A DNA stretch of 49,149 nucleotides. It comes from Arcanobacterium haemolyticum (GTDB lineage Bacteria > Actinomycetota > Actinomycetes > Actinomycetales > Actinomycetaceae). Shown in pieces: positions 26,701 to 32,974 of the stretch. The notes under the pieces were generated by a model, which saw only the letters and a program-made list of their open reading frames with translations, was not told where the DNA came from and ran no database searches. The translations under genes and the position numbers were made by a program. The DNA lies in NCBI GenBank assembly GCA_021532125.1, contig JADYUX010000010.1:1-49149 (forward strand), in the 5' to 3' direction. Every line of letters begins with the position of its first letter. Position 1 is the first letter of the stretch.

Positions 26701-27183
26701 GCCGTCGTTCGCATCATCGCCAGTGGAGCCGTTGACCCAGAGCTCTGTGAGAGTTGCCGGGTCAGCAGCCGCAGGGGTGGCGGCTTCGGGCGTAGCTGTT
26801 TCAGGTGAGGTTGCCGCCGCAGCCGCAGCGGGCGATTCTGCAGGCGCCGTGGCTGCATCATCACTGCCGATTGCAGGCACCGGTGTATCAGCCTCCGGTG
26901 TCTCGCCATGTGCGACACCCTCGGTGGAGCTAGTGTCCGATGTGGAAGCTGTGAGGTCGTTCGTCGCCGCCAGCTCCGGAGAGACCTGACCCTGGATGCT
27001 CAGGTTTTCGGGAGCCGAGCCAGATGCTTCGTCACCGCTGATTTCAGTGCTTGCCGTATATGTTGCGGGTGGCTGTGCCTCATCACCGAAGGCGCCTGTC
27101 GGCACGATTGCTGCCAGGGCAAATACCGTTGCGGCAGCAACTATCGACCGTAGACCCCCGGGACGTTTACCTCGGTTAGTCAC
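20731..27183 (-). CDS. LPFSG-anchored giant surface protein with beta-helix, five ~210-aa repeats and MucBP domains (module A, copy 1)
   Basis: Predicted wall-anchored adhesin of 2150 residues, paralogous to the protein at 6937-13422. Domains: signal peptide (MTNRGKRPGGLRSIVAAATV...); long Ala/Ser/Pro-rich linker to about 150; beta-helix-like region (about 160-540, WVNGSTGDDANDG...); InlB/Flg_new-like segment (about 570-770, FDGWAYKDADG, VYATWDD); five copies of the unrecognised module (about 771-1910, with LPGDML, LTGAVDVSSIKAQMGAIE and FGFTAALTLPEGM); two MucBP-like domains (about 1918-2060); four DEPSTPG repeats; LPFSGASV, a hydrophobic helix and RRRKEA. The GTG at 27183 follows CAGGAGGATTAG. 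The last 150 residues are almost identical to the paralogue, while the N-terminal half has diverged. It is the first gene of the leftward A-B-A-B series. Confidence 0.9.
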   Translation of the reverse strand: MTNRGKRPGGLRSIVAAATVFALAAIVPTGAFGDEAQPPATYTASTEISGDEASGSAPENLSIQGQVSPELAATNDLTASTSDTSSTEGVAHGETPEADTPVPAIGSDDAATAPAESPAAAAAATSPETATPEAATPAAADPATLTELWVNGSTGDDANDGAADASALKTLAKALTVRQANQHISTIHVAGRLTDFPAATIPAGVTLLVSADTTITGTAATALTVAKGAALKAENGAKLSMSGFDTAILVQDGATLTDGTYILTGNKVGLHAQGNIAGTSREALNISIDSTTGAKTGRAFEYSGTARFNSLTLSAKSIMDADDKGLWGGRGGSLYITDSSMSFENVRFNVQGATTVQMKNSTFSVKGTFAKREFLGFALEKETLGFIGTVDSLIEDSHVIVDGAVFTMQGPKTYRNSTVEVKNSGMGAININWGANVVFDSSTIKVDEGVQQTKIVVGGTSDSTAAPSSVTLTGDTVLITPAKGLGSTTYDGIALGPTGGAFVVTGGSHLTAYDGKSNLSNTQATNGEANGNEKLSLFTLADPSVTVLNPINKNGETYEYRVANATSDGQKHVWVPAATVTFALNDPTLADDAKIAGAKFADDTTKDKVSKSIRGHAIATASSVVAGKIEKPANPTAEGYVFDGWAYKDADGVEHAFDLDKTAVPGDITVYATWDDPASHYNVVYHTNHGTDVAYTAEYENSGRDYTALTLAEAIEKNAAFNISNRTFVGWNTKADGSGTSVTPGATQTVPAGVTSVDLYAQWETPTTPFTYEGSISGDMWGSSASGQDSSTAPLKVKGDGTETFSLTGAVDVSGIKGQMTAIEGMFPGVKAEDITLSGTTSTFTASFTLPEGVVVPSSLDATKVETSGLGDLFKLTDVKVEGQKVTATLTLTKAYTTYLELKKAVMGTGSQTMFRMAGTSPIADQITLTFPGFRIDPTNSGIVDGAELVAVGSVTGMMKSVAQGGDTKVAFTLSWNGEQAKGGKDVNAPDETTIQQTILVVKPAVIDLPADMLGYLQSAQIGGDYNKKPGSDTAAQQPVSAFAGSKVNITGSINAATIKNQMTAVEARFNVTTKAGREAIKLADLSSTFTATFTLPDKMTLPSDLANNVLLTGFSDTFVVDSVAASADSKTATVTLKLKDGITTYEELKTAVDAVSDTMLLTVMGVAIDDSATNTQLTVAGSVTGNFAAVATKADGDTIDRQDFAFTWAGKQTPEGKDYLAANLDTIQLTFATPAIEKRTIPGDILSGSDTQHTSVYTVGSDRVFDVTGAVSVDGIKAQMKEIEEKFGVAEADFSKIRVDVNDFGFTATLNAPPGINLLNSVGGDGLKWQPDIKGMGNAFINVGHSAGSNGLIVDFALNDDVDKRIDTYEKLKDAIDSAGVEIPGMPGKWITITVPAVKVLEPNNSGGDGFNPGDDFTLNGKVSGDFKAVASIENGPSVPFSFEWDGTQWADGKDSTAAANDTSIRFTGAVLAPKKSEIEGDILSGGDSTSVYKLYPGRTLDLTGAVKIDGIKAQMEAIESQYKNPDGSSIAVDIKNFGFTATLTLPEGMSFPKELDAAKVNPEGLAETFVVKDVAVEGQTATITFALKDAASLTTYAKLKEAVAAAGADNGTWLKVTIPGVTVADSVKAGEQLTVMGTVNGAFEATATSASGTTKPFAFAWNGKQWAPGTDVAAGPDTESIRFTLVVPDPQQLTLPGDMLVGSDTEHEAVITKQQGESFDLTGAVDVSSIKAQMGAIEEMFGKPEASKIAVDIASFGFTAALTLPEGMTLPEGLTPEQIKADDFGGFVVTNVTTSGQTATITFGLKDVEKIKTYADLKTAVEEAGGTAAQGPAWMKVTIPGVTIGDDVAAGTKLTATGTVTGHFGATASVESGKREVFLFDWTANQWTDGLDAAFGTYGFPTTNAADITLTVEVTEKPVADGKVTVSYVDEDGKKIADDVVLTGKIGDEFTAQKKTIDGYTFKEVVGGDENLSGAFAAEDQTVTLVYVKDPVKGADVTVTYVDEAGNEIADSVTLTGNVGESYTSEQKVIEGYTFKGMGEGSAPVAGEFSGTAQTVIYVYVKNDEPSTPGTDEPSTPGTDEPSTPGTDEPSTPGAGESSEPGAPGMTTKPGKPTGKLPFSGASVSTLAALTVALTVGGVFILRRRKEA
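20900..20995 (-). repeat. In-frame 24-bp repeats encoding DEPSTPGT
   Basis: Four tandem units code for a Pro/Ser/Thr-rich wall-spanning segment just before the LPFSG signal. They are equivalent to 7110-7200 in the paralogue. Confidence 0.8.
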
Positions 27184-27221
27184 CTAATCCTCCTGTACGA
27201 CTATATCCACGCGGACACTTT
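27184..27221 (-). promoter_or_regulatory. Conserved leader and ribosome binding site of module A, copy 1
   Basis: It is the counterpart of 13423-13460, with the AGGAGGAT site about 6 nt before the GTG and matching GTCCG, GTGG and TAGTCGT blocks. Confidence 0.75.
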
Positions 27222-27787
27222 CGCCGTTCCTCACGGTCGGGAAAGCGGATAAAAGACGTCATCTATGCATGCAGCAAGGACATATAGCTCTATGCATAAA
27301 AAACTAGTTTCAGGTTAAAGTGTAGGACTTCCAGATCTATAAAAACAACAAAAGGAATGCCTCCAGAAGGCCTAAGAATGGCTTAACAACAAGGAAAACA
27401 GCAGCTCACGCACACGATCGACACCCACACACTTATTAAAGTCACGCCCATAAACACTCGTGAAGACCGACCAATTTCCCCGACCACTTATTTCATCATA
27501 GATATATTTACTTGGAGGAATAACCATATTTTTATGGATTTATGTGGGAAAACGTATTTTCACTATATCTCTATGAGAGTTTGGAGCAAGGCGAGACGAT
27601 GCAGACCCATATGCGCATTTCTTGATACTTGTACAGCCCAGCGCAGGCGACTCCGACTCTCCCGCCCACGGCGCACGTGCACTTCATGCCCCAGCGCACG
27701 CGGCCTGGCGCAATCAACACCGATCCGGCGCAGCCTGCCGGGTGAGTTTCACGGTGTCCACTGCGCCACCGGCACACCACGTCCCAC
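27222..27787. other. AT-rich intergenic region upstream of module A copy 1
   Basis: No gene is supported. Bases about 27240-27600 are AT-rich, with direct and partly palindromic motifs (TATGCAT repeated near 27266 and 27292; GCCTCCAGAAGGC near 27359). They must hold the promoter of the leftward surface-protein series. Bases 27708-27775 carry another copy of the intergenic element (CCTGGCGCA, ATCCGGCGCAGCCTGCCGGG, GTGTCCACTGCGCCACC). The region also receives the 3' end of the efflux operon, for which I see no clear terminator. Confidence 0.6.
27708..27775 (+). repeat. TGGCGCA/TGCGCCA intergenic element
   Basis: This copy is close to the one at about 14035-14100, sharing TCAACACCGATCCGGCGCAG, then CCTGCCGGG and GTGTCCACTGCGCCACC. 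It lies directly beyond the stop codon of the permease gene. Confidence 0.6.
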
Positions 27788-29185
27788 CTAGTACCGGATG
27801 GCGTCGATGGGTTTCACCTTCACGGCTGCGACGGCCGGGATGATTCCGCAGAGCGCGCCCACGCCGGTCGCGATTCCAATTCCCGCGAGCGCTGCCGTCA
27901 TGGGGAATGCAGGCACGTCCTGGAGGAAGATCGACATTTTTTCGAGCGGCAGCATACGCACGATAAAGGCTGCAAGCCCCACGCCAATCACGCCCGCTAC
28001 GAACGTGGCTACGACGGATTCCATGAACACCGCGAAGAACACGCGCCCGGCGGAAGCACCAACGGCTCGACGGATACCGATTTCGCGAATACGTTGCCGC
28101 ACCGTCACGATCGCTACGTTGAGGAGTCCGAGTGCTCCGAGGAGGACGACGACGGACCCTATCGACATGATGATTATGCGCTGGGCTTTGAGGAAGTCCG
28201 CACCGGTATCCCAGTTTTCTCCTCCGCTGATGCTGACGTCCCAGCCGTCGCCGAGAATGGCTTTGACGGCGCTTGGGAGGATTTTCCTTGCTTCAGCTTG
28301 GTCGTCGGGGCCGATCCAGAAGACTCCTGATCGGCTACCTCCACCAAATGGGCTACTGGCCGAGCTTGATTCTGCAGAGCCGTTCATGAGCTCCCACGAA
28401 TCGTAGGGCATGTAGATGGTGGGCGAATCCCATTCACTTTTTGCCTCGATCATGCCGACAATCCGGAGAGTTTGGCCTTGTGGTTTGGCCAGTTCGAGGG
28501 TTGTTGGCATGGTGAGGTTGGGTTTGCCGATGTATGCCCACATGGTTGAGTTGATGACGACGGGGGTGATGCGCTGATTCACGTCTCCCGAGGCGAGCCA
28601 GCGGCCCTGCGTGGGGTTGAGTCGGAAGATCGTGGCATATGCGGGGTCGACGGCCATGAGCTGCGCCCCCATATAGCCTTCCGACATGGGAGTGGTGATC
28701 GGCATTCCGTGAAACGTCGAGTTGTTCGCTGCTTCGGTGAGTTCTTTAACTTCGATGTCCCACACTTCGTTGAGCCGCGACCAGTAGTTGATTTCGAAAC
28801 GGTCGGCGGCCTTTGCCATGGCTGCACCCACCGGGTCGTTGATGTCGCCGGTTGCTTCGTTTGACCAGCCGGCGCTTTGCGTATCGTTGTCACTTTCGTT
28901 GCTGGAGGCGAACGGATCTTCGACGTTTCCCATCCCGCCGTACGGAGGTTGCGCCCCGCCTTCGCCTTCAACCTTCATGGCTGTCATTCGGAGGGTGACT
29001 TCTCTTCCTGCCATTGCTTCTTGCTGCTCGCGACTTGCTTGCACAGAGAGGTCGCCAAGGGCAATCACTGTGGACATTGCCGCGACGGCGGCAGTCACTC
29101 CCACGAGCGAGAGGATTACTCGAACTCGTTGGACTTTTACTTCGCCCCATGCCTCAACGAGGGCACCAATGAGTTGACTAAACAT
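27788..29185 (-). CDS. MacB/FtsX-type ABC transporter permease
   Basis: Membrane subunit of a MacAB-like export or mechanotransmission complex, 465 residues. One N-terminal transmembrane helix (VILSLVGVTAAVAAMSTVIAL) is followed by a large extracytoplasmic domain (about 50-330, rich in Gly/Ser/Asn). Three C-terminal helices carry the FtsX signature (RIREIGIRRAVGAS, then PAVAAVKVKPIDAIRY). The ATG at 29185 follows GGAGGG and overlaps the end of the ATPase gene by 8 bp, which implies translational coupling; an open frame runs a further 16 codons upstream but overlaps the ATPase and lacks a site. It is the last gene of the adaptor-ATPase-permease operon. The substrate (macrolide, peptide or lipid) cannot be told from sequence. 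Confidence 0.9.
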   Translation of the reverse strand: MFSQLIGALVEAWGEVKVQRVRVILSLVGVTAAVAAMSTVIALGDLSVQASREQQEAMAGREVTLRMTAMKVEGEGGAQPPYGGMGNVEDPFASSNESDNDTQSAGWSNEATGDINDPVGAAMAKAADRFEINYWSRLNEVWDIEVKELTEAANNSTFHGMPITTPMSEGYMGAQLMAVDPAYATIFRLNPTQGRWLASGDVNQRITPVVINSTMWAYIGKPNLTMPTTLELAKPQGQTLRIVGMIEAKSEWDSPTIYMPYDSWELMNGSAESSSASSPFGGGSRSGVFWIGPDDQAEARKILPSAVKAILGDGWDVSISGGENWDTGADFLKAQRIIIMSIGSVVVLLGALGLLNVAIVTVRQRIREIGIRRAVGASAGRVFFAVFMESVVATFVAGVIGVGLAAFIVRMLPLEKMSIFLQDVPAFPMTAALAGIGIATGVGALCGIIPAVAAVKVKPIDAIRY

Positions 29186-30113
29186 TGTTACCCTCCGTGC
29201 TGATGAAGATCTGGGAGATATCGGCTGTTTCACCGCGTGGGTCTATGAGCGTTTCGGGTGGATACGCAGGGTTTTCCGACGAGGTGTGCCGGGGATTCGT
29301 CGCATCGTCCGACGACGAGAGTAGTTCCGTATTCGTCGTGTCATCTGACGACGATTCTCCCGGCTCATTTTGTGGCATGACCGCGGTGACGCTGAGGGCG
29401 TCGGCCGCTGGGGTGAGAAGTTCGTTGGTGTGTTCGAGGCGGTGAAGCACACCGTCGTAGAGGGAGAGGACGCGATCGGCGCGCGCGGCCACATTGAGGT
29501 CGTGGGTGATAGTGATGAGGGCAGAGTTGTTTTCGTGGGCGACTTCTTCAAGGAGCTCCATGACCAGGCGTCCGGTGTCTGGATCGAGTGCACCTGTTGG
29601 TTCGTCGGCGAGGATGATCCGTGGCTTACGTACGAGTGCCCGCGCGATGGCGATACGTTGTTGTTCGCCGCCGGACATTTCTGTGGGGTAGGAATCGAGG
29701 CGGTCGCCGAGACCGACGCGTTCGAGCATTTCTGCTGCCCGGGCGCCGCGGCGCCAGAATTCTGTGCCACTGGTGTAGAGGAGCGGGACTTCGACGTTTT
29801 CTTGGGCAGTGCGTTCGGAGAAGATGTTGAATTGTTGGAATACGAAGCCAAACATTGTGCCTCGTAGAGCAGCGCGTTTGCCTTCGCGAAGGGATAGCAC
29901 GTCCGTATCGCCAACTGTGTATGTTCCGTCATTCGGTTTGTCGAGGAGGCCGAGGATATTGAGGAGGGTGGATTTTCCTGTTCCTGATCGGCCGACGATC
30001 GACACTCGCTCGCCTGCTTCAACGTCAAGATCCACCCCGCGCAGGATGTGAAGCTCCGACGAATCTGGGAGACGTACCCACCGGGTGACGCCTCGTACGT
30101 TCACGAGTGCCAC
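29178..30113 (-). CDS. MacB-type ABC transporter ATP-binding protein with acidic Ser/Thr tail
   Basis: Cytoplasmic ATPase of the efflux complex, 311 residues. Walker A is GRSGTGKST, the signature is MSGGEQQRIAIARAL, Walker B is IILADEPTGALD, and the switch His lies in ITITHD. The usual domain ends near residue 225. After it comes a tail of about 80 residues rich in Ser, Thr, Asp and Asn (SSSDDTTNTELLSSSDDATN), unusual for LolD/MacB ATPases and probably disordered. The GTG at 30113 starts 1 bp after the adaptor's TGA and follows GAAGGA. The much longer open frame upstream overlaps the adaptor gene and lacks homology. Confidence 0.9.
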   Translation of the reverse strand: MALVNVRGVTRWVRLPDSSELHILRGVDLDVEAGERVSIVGRSGTGKSTLLNILGLLDKPNDGTYTVGDTDVLSLREGKRAALRGTMFGFVFQQFNIFSERTAQENVEVPLLYTSGTEFWRRGARAAEMLERVGLGDRLDSYPTEMSGGEQQRIAIARALVRKPRIILADEPTGALDPDTGRLVMELLEEVAHENNSALITITHDLNVAARADRVLSLYDGVLHRLEHTNELLTPAADALSVTAVMPQNEPGESSSDDTTNTELLSSSDDATNPRHTSSENPAYPPETLIDPRGETADISQIFISTEGNNV

Positions 30114-30114
30114 G

Positions 30115-31182
30115 TCAGCATCCTTCGCCGGTGAATGGGTTACATTCCATCTCGCCCTCGGTGCCGGGGACGAATTCGAGCACTTCGTCGGTTTCTGTAA
30201 TTCCGCTGGTGATCTGGATGGTCTTGCCGTCGGTGACGCCGAGCTGGACGTCGATTGCTGTCGGCTTTCCACCGTCGTCAGCAGGTTTGTAAACCTTGCC
30301 TGTCTGGAATCGGCCCTCAACAGCTGATACTGGAAGCGTGAGGACATCGTTAGCTTGGCCCGCGGCGATGGTGACGCTCACTTGGAGGCCGGCAAAGACC
30401 CGCTGGTCGGCTGGAATTGCGCAGCGCGCCTGGATTGAGGTGGAACCTGCCGACGAACCTGCACCCACGTCTGTTCCGTTGCCAGAGTTGTGGGCGGTTG
30501 TGTTCTGAGGTGTGACGATACGCAGATCCGTACATTCAAACGGCGCGGGGCCGTTTTTGATCGTGACTGTCGCTGAGCTCGGAACCTCCGCCACTCGGTA
30601 CATCTGATCGGGCGTCAGGGCAGCTACCGCTGAATACGTTGGTGGTTGGACGGAGCCGATCGAGTCCCCGATTGAAAAAGACTGGTTGAGAAGCGCTTGG
30701 AGTTTGAGTGTGCCAGCGGCGGGAGCCGTGATGGCTTTCGTCGTGACAACTGTGCGCGTCTGAGAAACTGTCGTCGGCAGCATGATCGGCTCACCGTCGT
30801 CATTGGTGCTCTCATAAGTCGTCGAGACATCCTCCGTCACTTCTTCTTCGTGCCGCAATACGAGGATCACATCCCCTTGATTGACCGCCTGCCCATCCTT
30901 GATTCGGACCTCAGATACTTTCCCTTCGAAATCAGAGAGCACCGGCGCGGCGGGGTCTGGCTCGATGGTTCCTTCGAGGTTGAGGTCACTCGTAATTGAT
31001 CCGATGGTGGGGAAGACCGTGAGCTGACCAGCCGTGAAACTTGGATCGAGCTCCGTACTCTCCTCCGCCTTCGTCGTATGAGGAAAGAAGGCGATCTTCA
31101 CCAGCGCGACCGCGATGACGAGCGCGAGAAGAATTTTCACGCCCGAGACAATGCCTGACATCTTTGTTTTTCTGGCAGCCAT
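30115..31182 (-). CDS. MacA/HlyD-like periplasmic adaptor (membrane fusion) protein
   Basis: Membrane-anchored adaptor of the ABC efflux system, 355 residues. A short cytoplasmic segment and one signal-anchor helix (ILLALVIAVALVKIAFF) come first. A split biotinyl-lipoyl-like domain follows (SDFEGKVSEVRIKDGQAVNQGDVILVL ... TAPAAGTLKLQALLNQSFSIGDSIG), then a beta-barrel region and a membrane-proximal region (LPVSAVEGRFQTGKVYK). The coiled-coil hairpin of Gram-negative MacA is absent or very short, as expected without an outer membrane. The C terminus is CNPFTGEGC, with two cysteines of unknown role. The ATG at 31182 follows CGGAG. It is the first gene of the operon. Confidence 0.87.
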   Translation of the reverse strand: MAARKTKMSGIVSGVKILLALVIAVALVKIAFFPHTTKAEESTELDPSFTAGQLTVFPTIGSITSDLNLEGTIEPDPAAPVLSDFEGKVSEVRIKDGQAVNQGDVILVLRHEEEVTEDVSTTYESTNDDGEPIMLPTTVSQTRTVVTTKAITAPAAGTLKLQALLNQSFSIGDSIGSVQPPTYSAVAALTPDQMYRVAEVPSSATVTIKNGPAPFECTDLRIVTPQNTTAHNSGNGTDVGAGSSAGSTSIQARCAIPADQRVFAGLQVSVTIAAGQANDVLTLPVSAVEGRFQTGKVYKPADDGGKPTAIDVQLGVTDGKTIQITSGITETDEVLEFVPGTEGEMECNPFTGEGC

Positions 31183-31364
31183 GGGATCTCCGTCGTTGGG
31201 AATCGTGGTTGGAAGGATGCGGGAGGAAAGTTCAGTTGTATGTGTGGGCACTGAGTTGTGCTGCGACCTGATGGGTGTGCGCGATCGAGACAGCACATCT
31301 CAATTCTTGTGTTGTGTACCACCTCGACCCTATCAAGGTACATGAGGAAAAGCCGGACGAGCAC

Positions 31365-31382
31365 CCCTGACGTTTGTCAGGG
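31365..31382 (-). terminator. Hairpin between aroB and the efflux operon
   Basis: A perfect 7-bp stem (CCCTGAC/GTCAGGG) with a 4-nt loop lies about 35 bp beyond the aroB stop. No U-tract follows on the minus strand, so its strength as a terminator is uncertain. The remaining spacer to 31183 must hold the efflux operon promoter if aroB does not read through. Confidence 0.5.
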
Positions 31383-31416
31383 TTCTCCCCTGATTTTTCG
31401 GCGACGATGCCCTTAT

Positions 31417-32550
31417 TTACGCTAAGGAATAAAGGAAAGCTCGCACGTCGTCGGGTGAAACTGTCCGAGCGTAGGCACCGCCGTCAAAGATGACGAGATC
31501 GCCGATGCCGTGCTGGAAAACGAAACGTAGCTTGCCTGCTTTACCCTTCTTGTCATGGAGCATTGCTGCCATGATGTCGTCGACACTGACGTGTTCTGGT
31601 AGTTCTGTAGGCAAACCAATGGCGCGTAGAAGTGCCTCGATACGACGAACCTCGTCGTCAGAAACATATCCGAACGTTGCACCCCACTTGGCCTGCAATA
31701 GAAGTCCGACAGCTACGCATTCGCCGTGACTCATCGTGTAGCCCATTGCTGTCTCAAGGGCACGCCCTATCGTGTGGCCGAGGTTGAGCCCCATCCGGCG
31801 GTTGCCTTCGTGTACGTCTGATACGACGAAATCACGTTTGATCTCGCAGTTGCGCCGTGCGGTGATCTCAGCGAGTTCGGCGTCGCGGACGAATTCTTGT
31901 GGGGTGAGACTGCGCGTGACGAACGCGTTTTCGAGAGTGCGGAAGAAATCAGCATCGGCTAGGCAGGCGTGCTTCACAGTTTCGCCCATGCCGTCGCGAA
32001 TCTGCGCCTCCGAGAGGGTTGACCAACGATCGACGTCGATGAGTACTGCGCGAGGCTGATGGAATGCCCCGATGAGGTTGGTAGCTGCAGGCGTATCTAC
32101 TGCTGTCTTCCCGCCGACCGAGGCGTCCGCTGCGCCTAGGAGTGTCGTCGATACAGAGATGTAAGGGACGCCTCGCGTGAATGTTGCAGCAACAAAGCCG
32201 ACGATGTCTGTGACAACTCCTCCACCAACAGCAATGATGAGAGAATCTCGCCCGAAACCTCGCGCAATAAGCTCGTCTTCGATCATTTCCTTCGTGGCGC
32301 GGGTCTTGTTGATCTCGCCGGCAGGGAATGTGATGAGGTCAGCTTGACGGCCTGCATCTGCGAGGGCAGAAAGAATCTGTGGGGCGGCAAGTTCAGCGAC
32401 GTTGCTGTCCGTGATGACGGCGACGCGCAGCGCAGCATACTCATGGCTTTCCACCAGATCGACGAGTTCCTGCTCAAGTTTGCGCCCCACAACGATGGGG
32501 TAGGACTCGTCGATTGTTCGAATGAGTTCCACTGTCAGTGTCGTCGCCAT
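31417..32550 (-). CDS. aroB: 3-dehydroquinate synthase
   Basis: Second step of the shikimate pathway: converts DAHP to 3-dehydroquinate in the cytoplasm, using NAD and a divalent metal. The protein has 377 residues, the normal family length. The NAD-binding block GGGVVTDIVGFVAATFTRG, the STTLLGAADASVGGKTAVD block and the metal-site segments GLNLGHTIGRALE and HGECVAVG are intact. The ATG at 32550 follows GAGGA. No other shikimate gene (aroK, aroC, aroE) is next to it, unlike the usual aroC-aroK-aroB order in actinobacteria, so aroB stands alone upstream of an unrelated efflux operon. Confidence 0.95.
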   Translation of the reverse strand: MATTLTVELIRTIDESYPIVVGRKLEQELVDLVESHEYAALRVAVITDSNVAELAAPQILSALADAGRQADLITFPAGEINKTRATKEMIEDELIARGFGRDSLIIAVGGGVVTDIVGFVAATFTRGVPYISVSTTLLGAADASVGGKTAVDTPAATNLIGAFHQPRAVLIDVDRWSTLSEAQIRDGMGETVKHACLADADFFRTLENAFVTRSLTPQEFVRDAELAEITARRNCEIKRDFVVSDVHEGNRRMGLNLGHTIGRALETAMGYTMSHGECVAVGLLLQAKWGATFGYVSDDEVRRIEALLRAIGLPTELPEHVSVDDIMAAMLHDKKGKAGKLRFVFQHGIGDLVIFDGGAYARTVSPDDVRAFLYSLA

Positions 32551-32974
32551 GCTGGTCCTCGATTTCTTGGCATCGCTGCGTTCTACGTGAACATGCTTCT
32601 GTGATGTCGCGTCTTATTCCTGATTCCTGTGCAACTTTATCTGGAGGTGTTGGTGTTTCCGGGTGTCGGTTCACAGGTTGGTGTTTGTCAGAGACTATAC
32701 CGAGCGGCGGCGAGGCCTTCCGTTCCGGCGCAGAATACTCCCGAAAACTGGCCCGGCAGGGTGCGCCAGGGCGGCGTCCAGTGCGCCATCAGTTGCCGCG
32801 GAACTGCTTTCCGCACGTAACGCGTGCCGGCACCGGTGAGTCGCCAGGCGCCGGAGACTCAGCTACAAGGAGCATGAGAGATGCCAGGGAAGGGAGATCG
32901 GTGCAAGCCTGTCTTGTCTAGCCTGTACATTTACGGGCTACTACGAAAGCCTCTCACCTGCTAACGTCGATATC
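32551..32974. other. Divergent intergenic region between aroB and the P-type ATPase gene
   Basis: No gene is supported. It must contain promoters for both divergent genes, but I could not fix them by consensus. An inverted copy of the intergenic element occurs at about 32722-32770. No clear Shine-Dalgarno sequence precedes the ATPase ATG at 32975, so that message may be leaderless or weakly translated. Confidence 0.55.
32722..32770 (-). repeat. Inverted copy of the TGGCGCA/TGCGCCA intergenic element
   Basis: On the minus strand this reads CCTGGCGCACCCTGCCGGGC, then CAGTTTTCGGGAGTATTCTG and CGCCGG. The ends and core match the element copies near the surface-protein genes, which shows the element is not confined to that locus. 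Confidence 0.5.

Noticed and set aside
27534-27791. Possible 85-codon gene upstream of the A copy 1 gene
   Set aside because: GGAGG lies too far from the ATG and the second half is intergenic repeat sequence.
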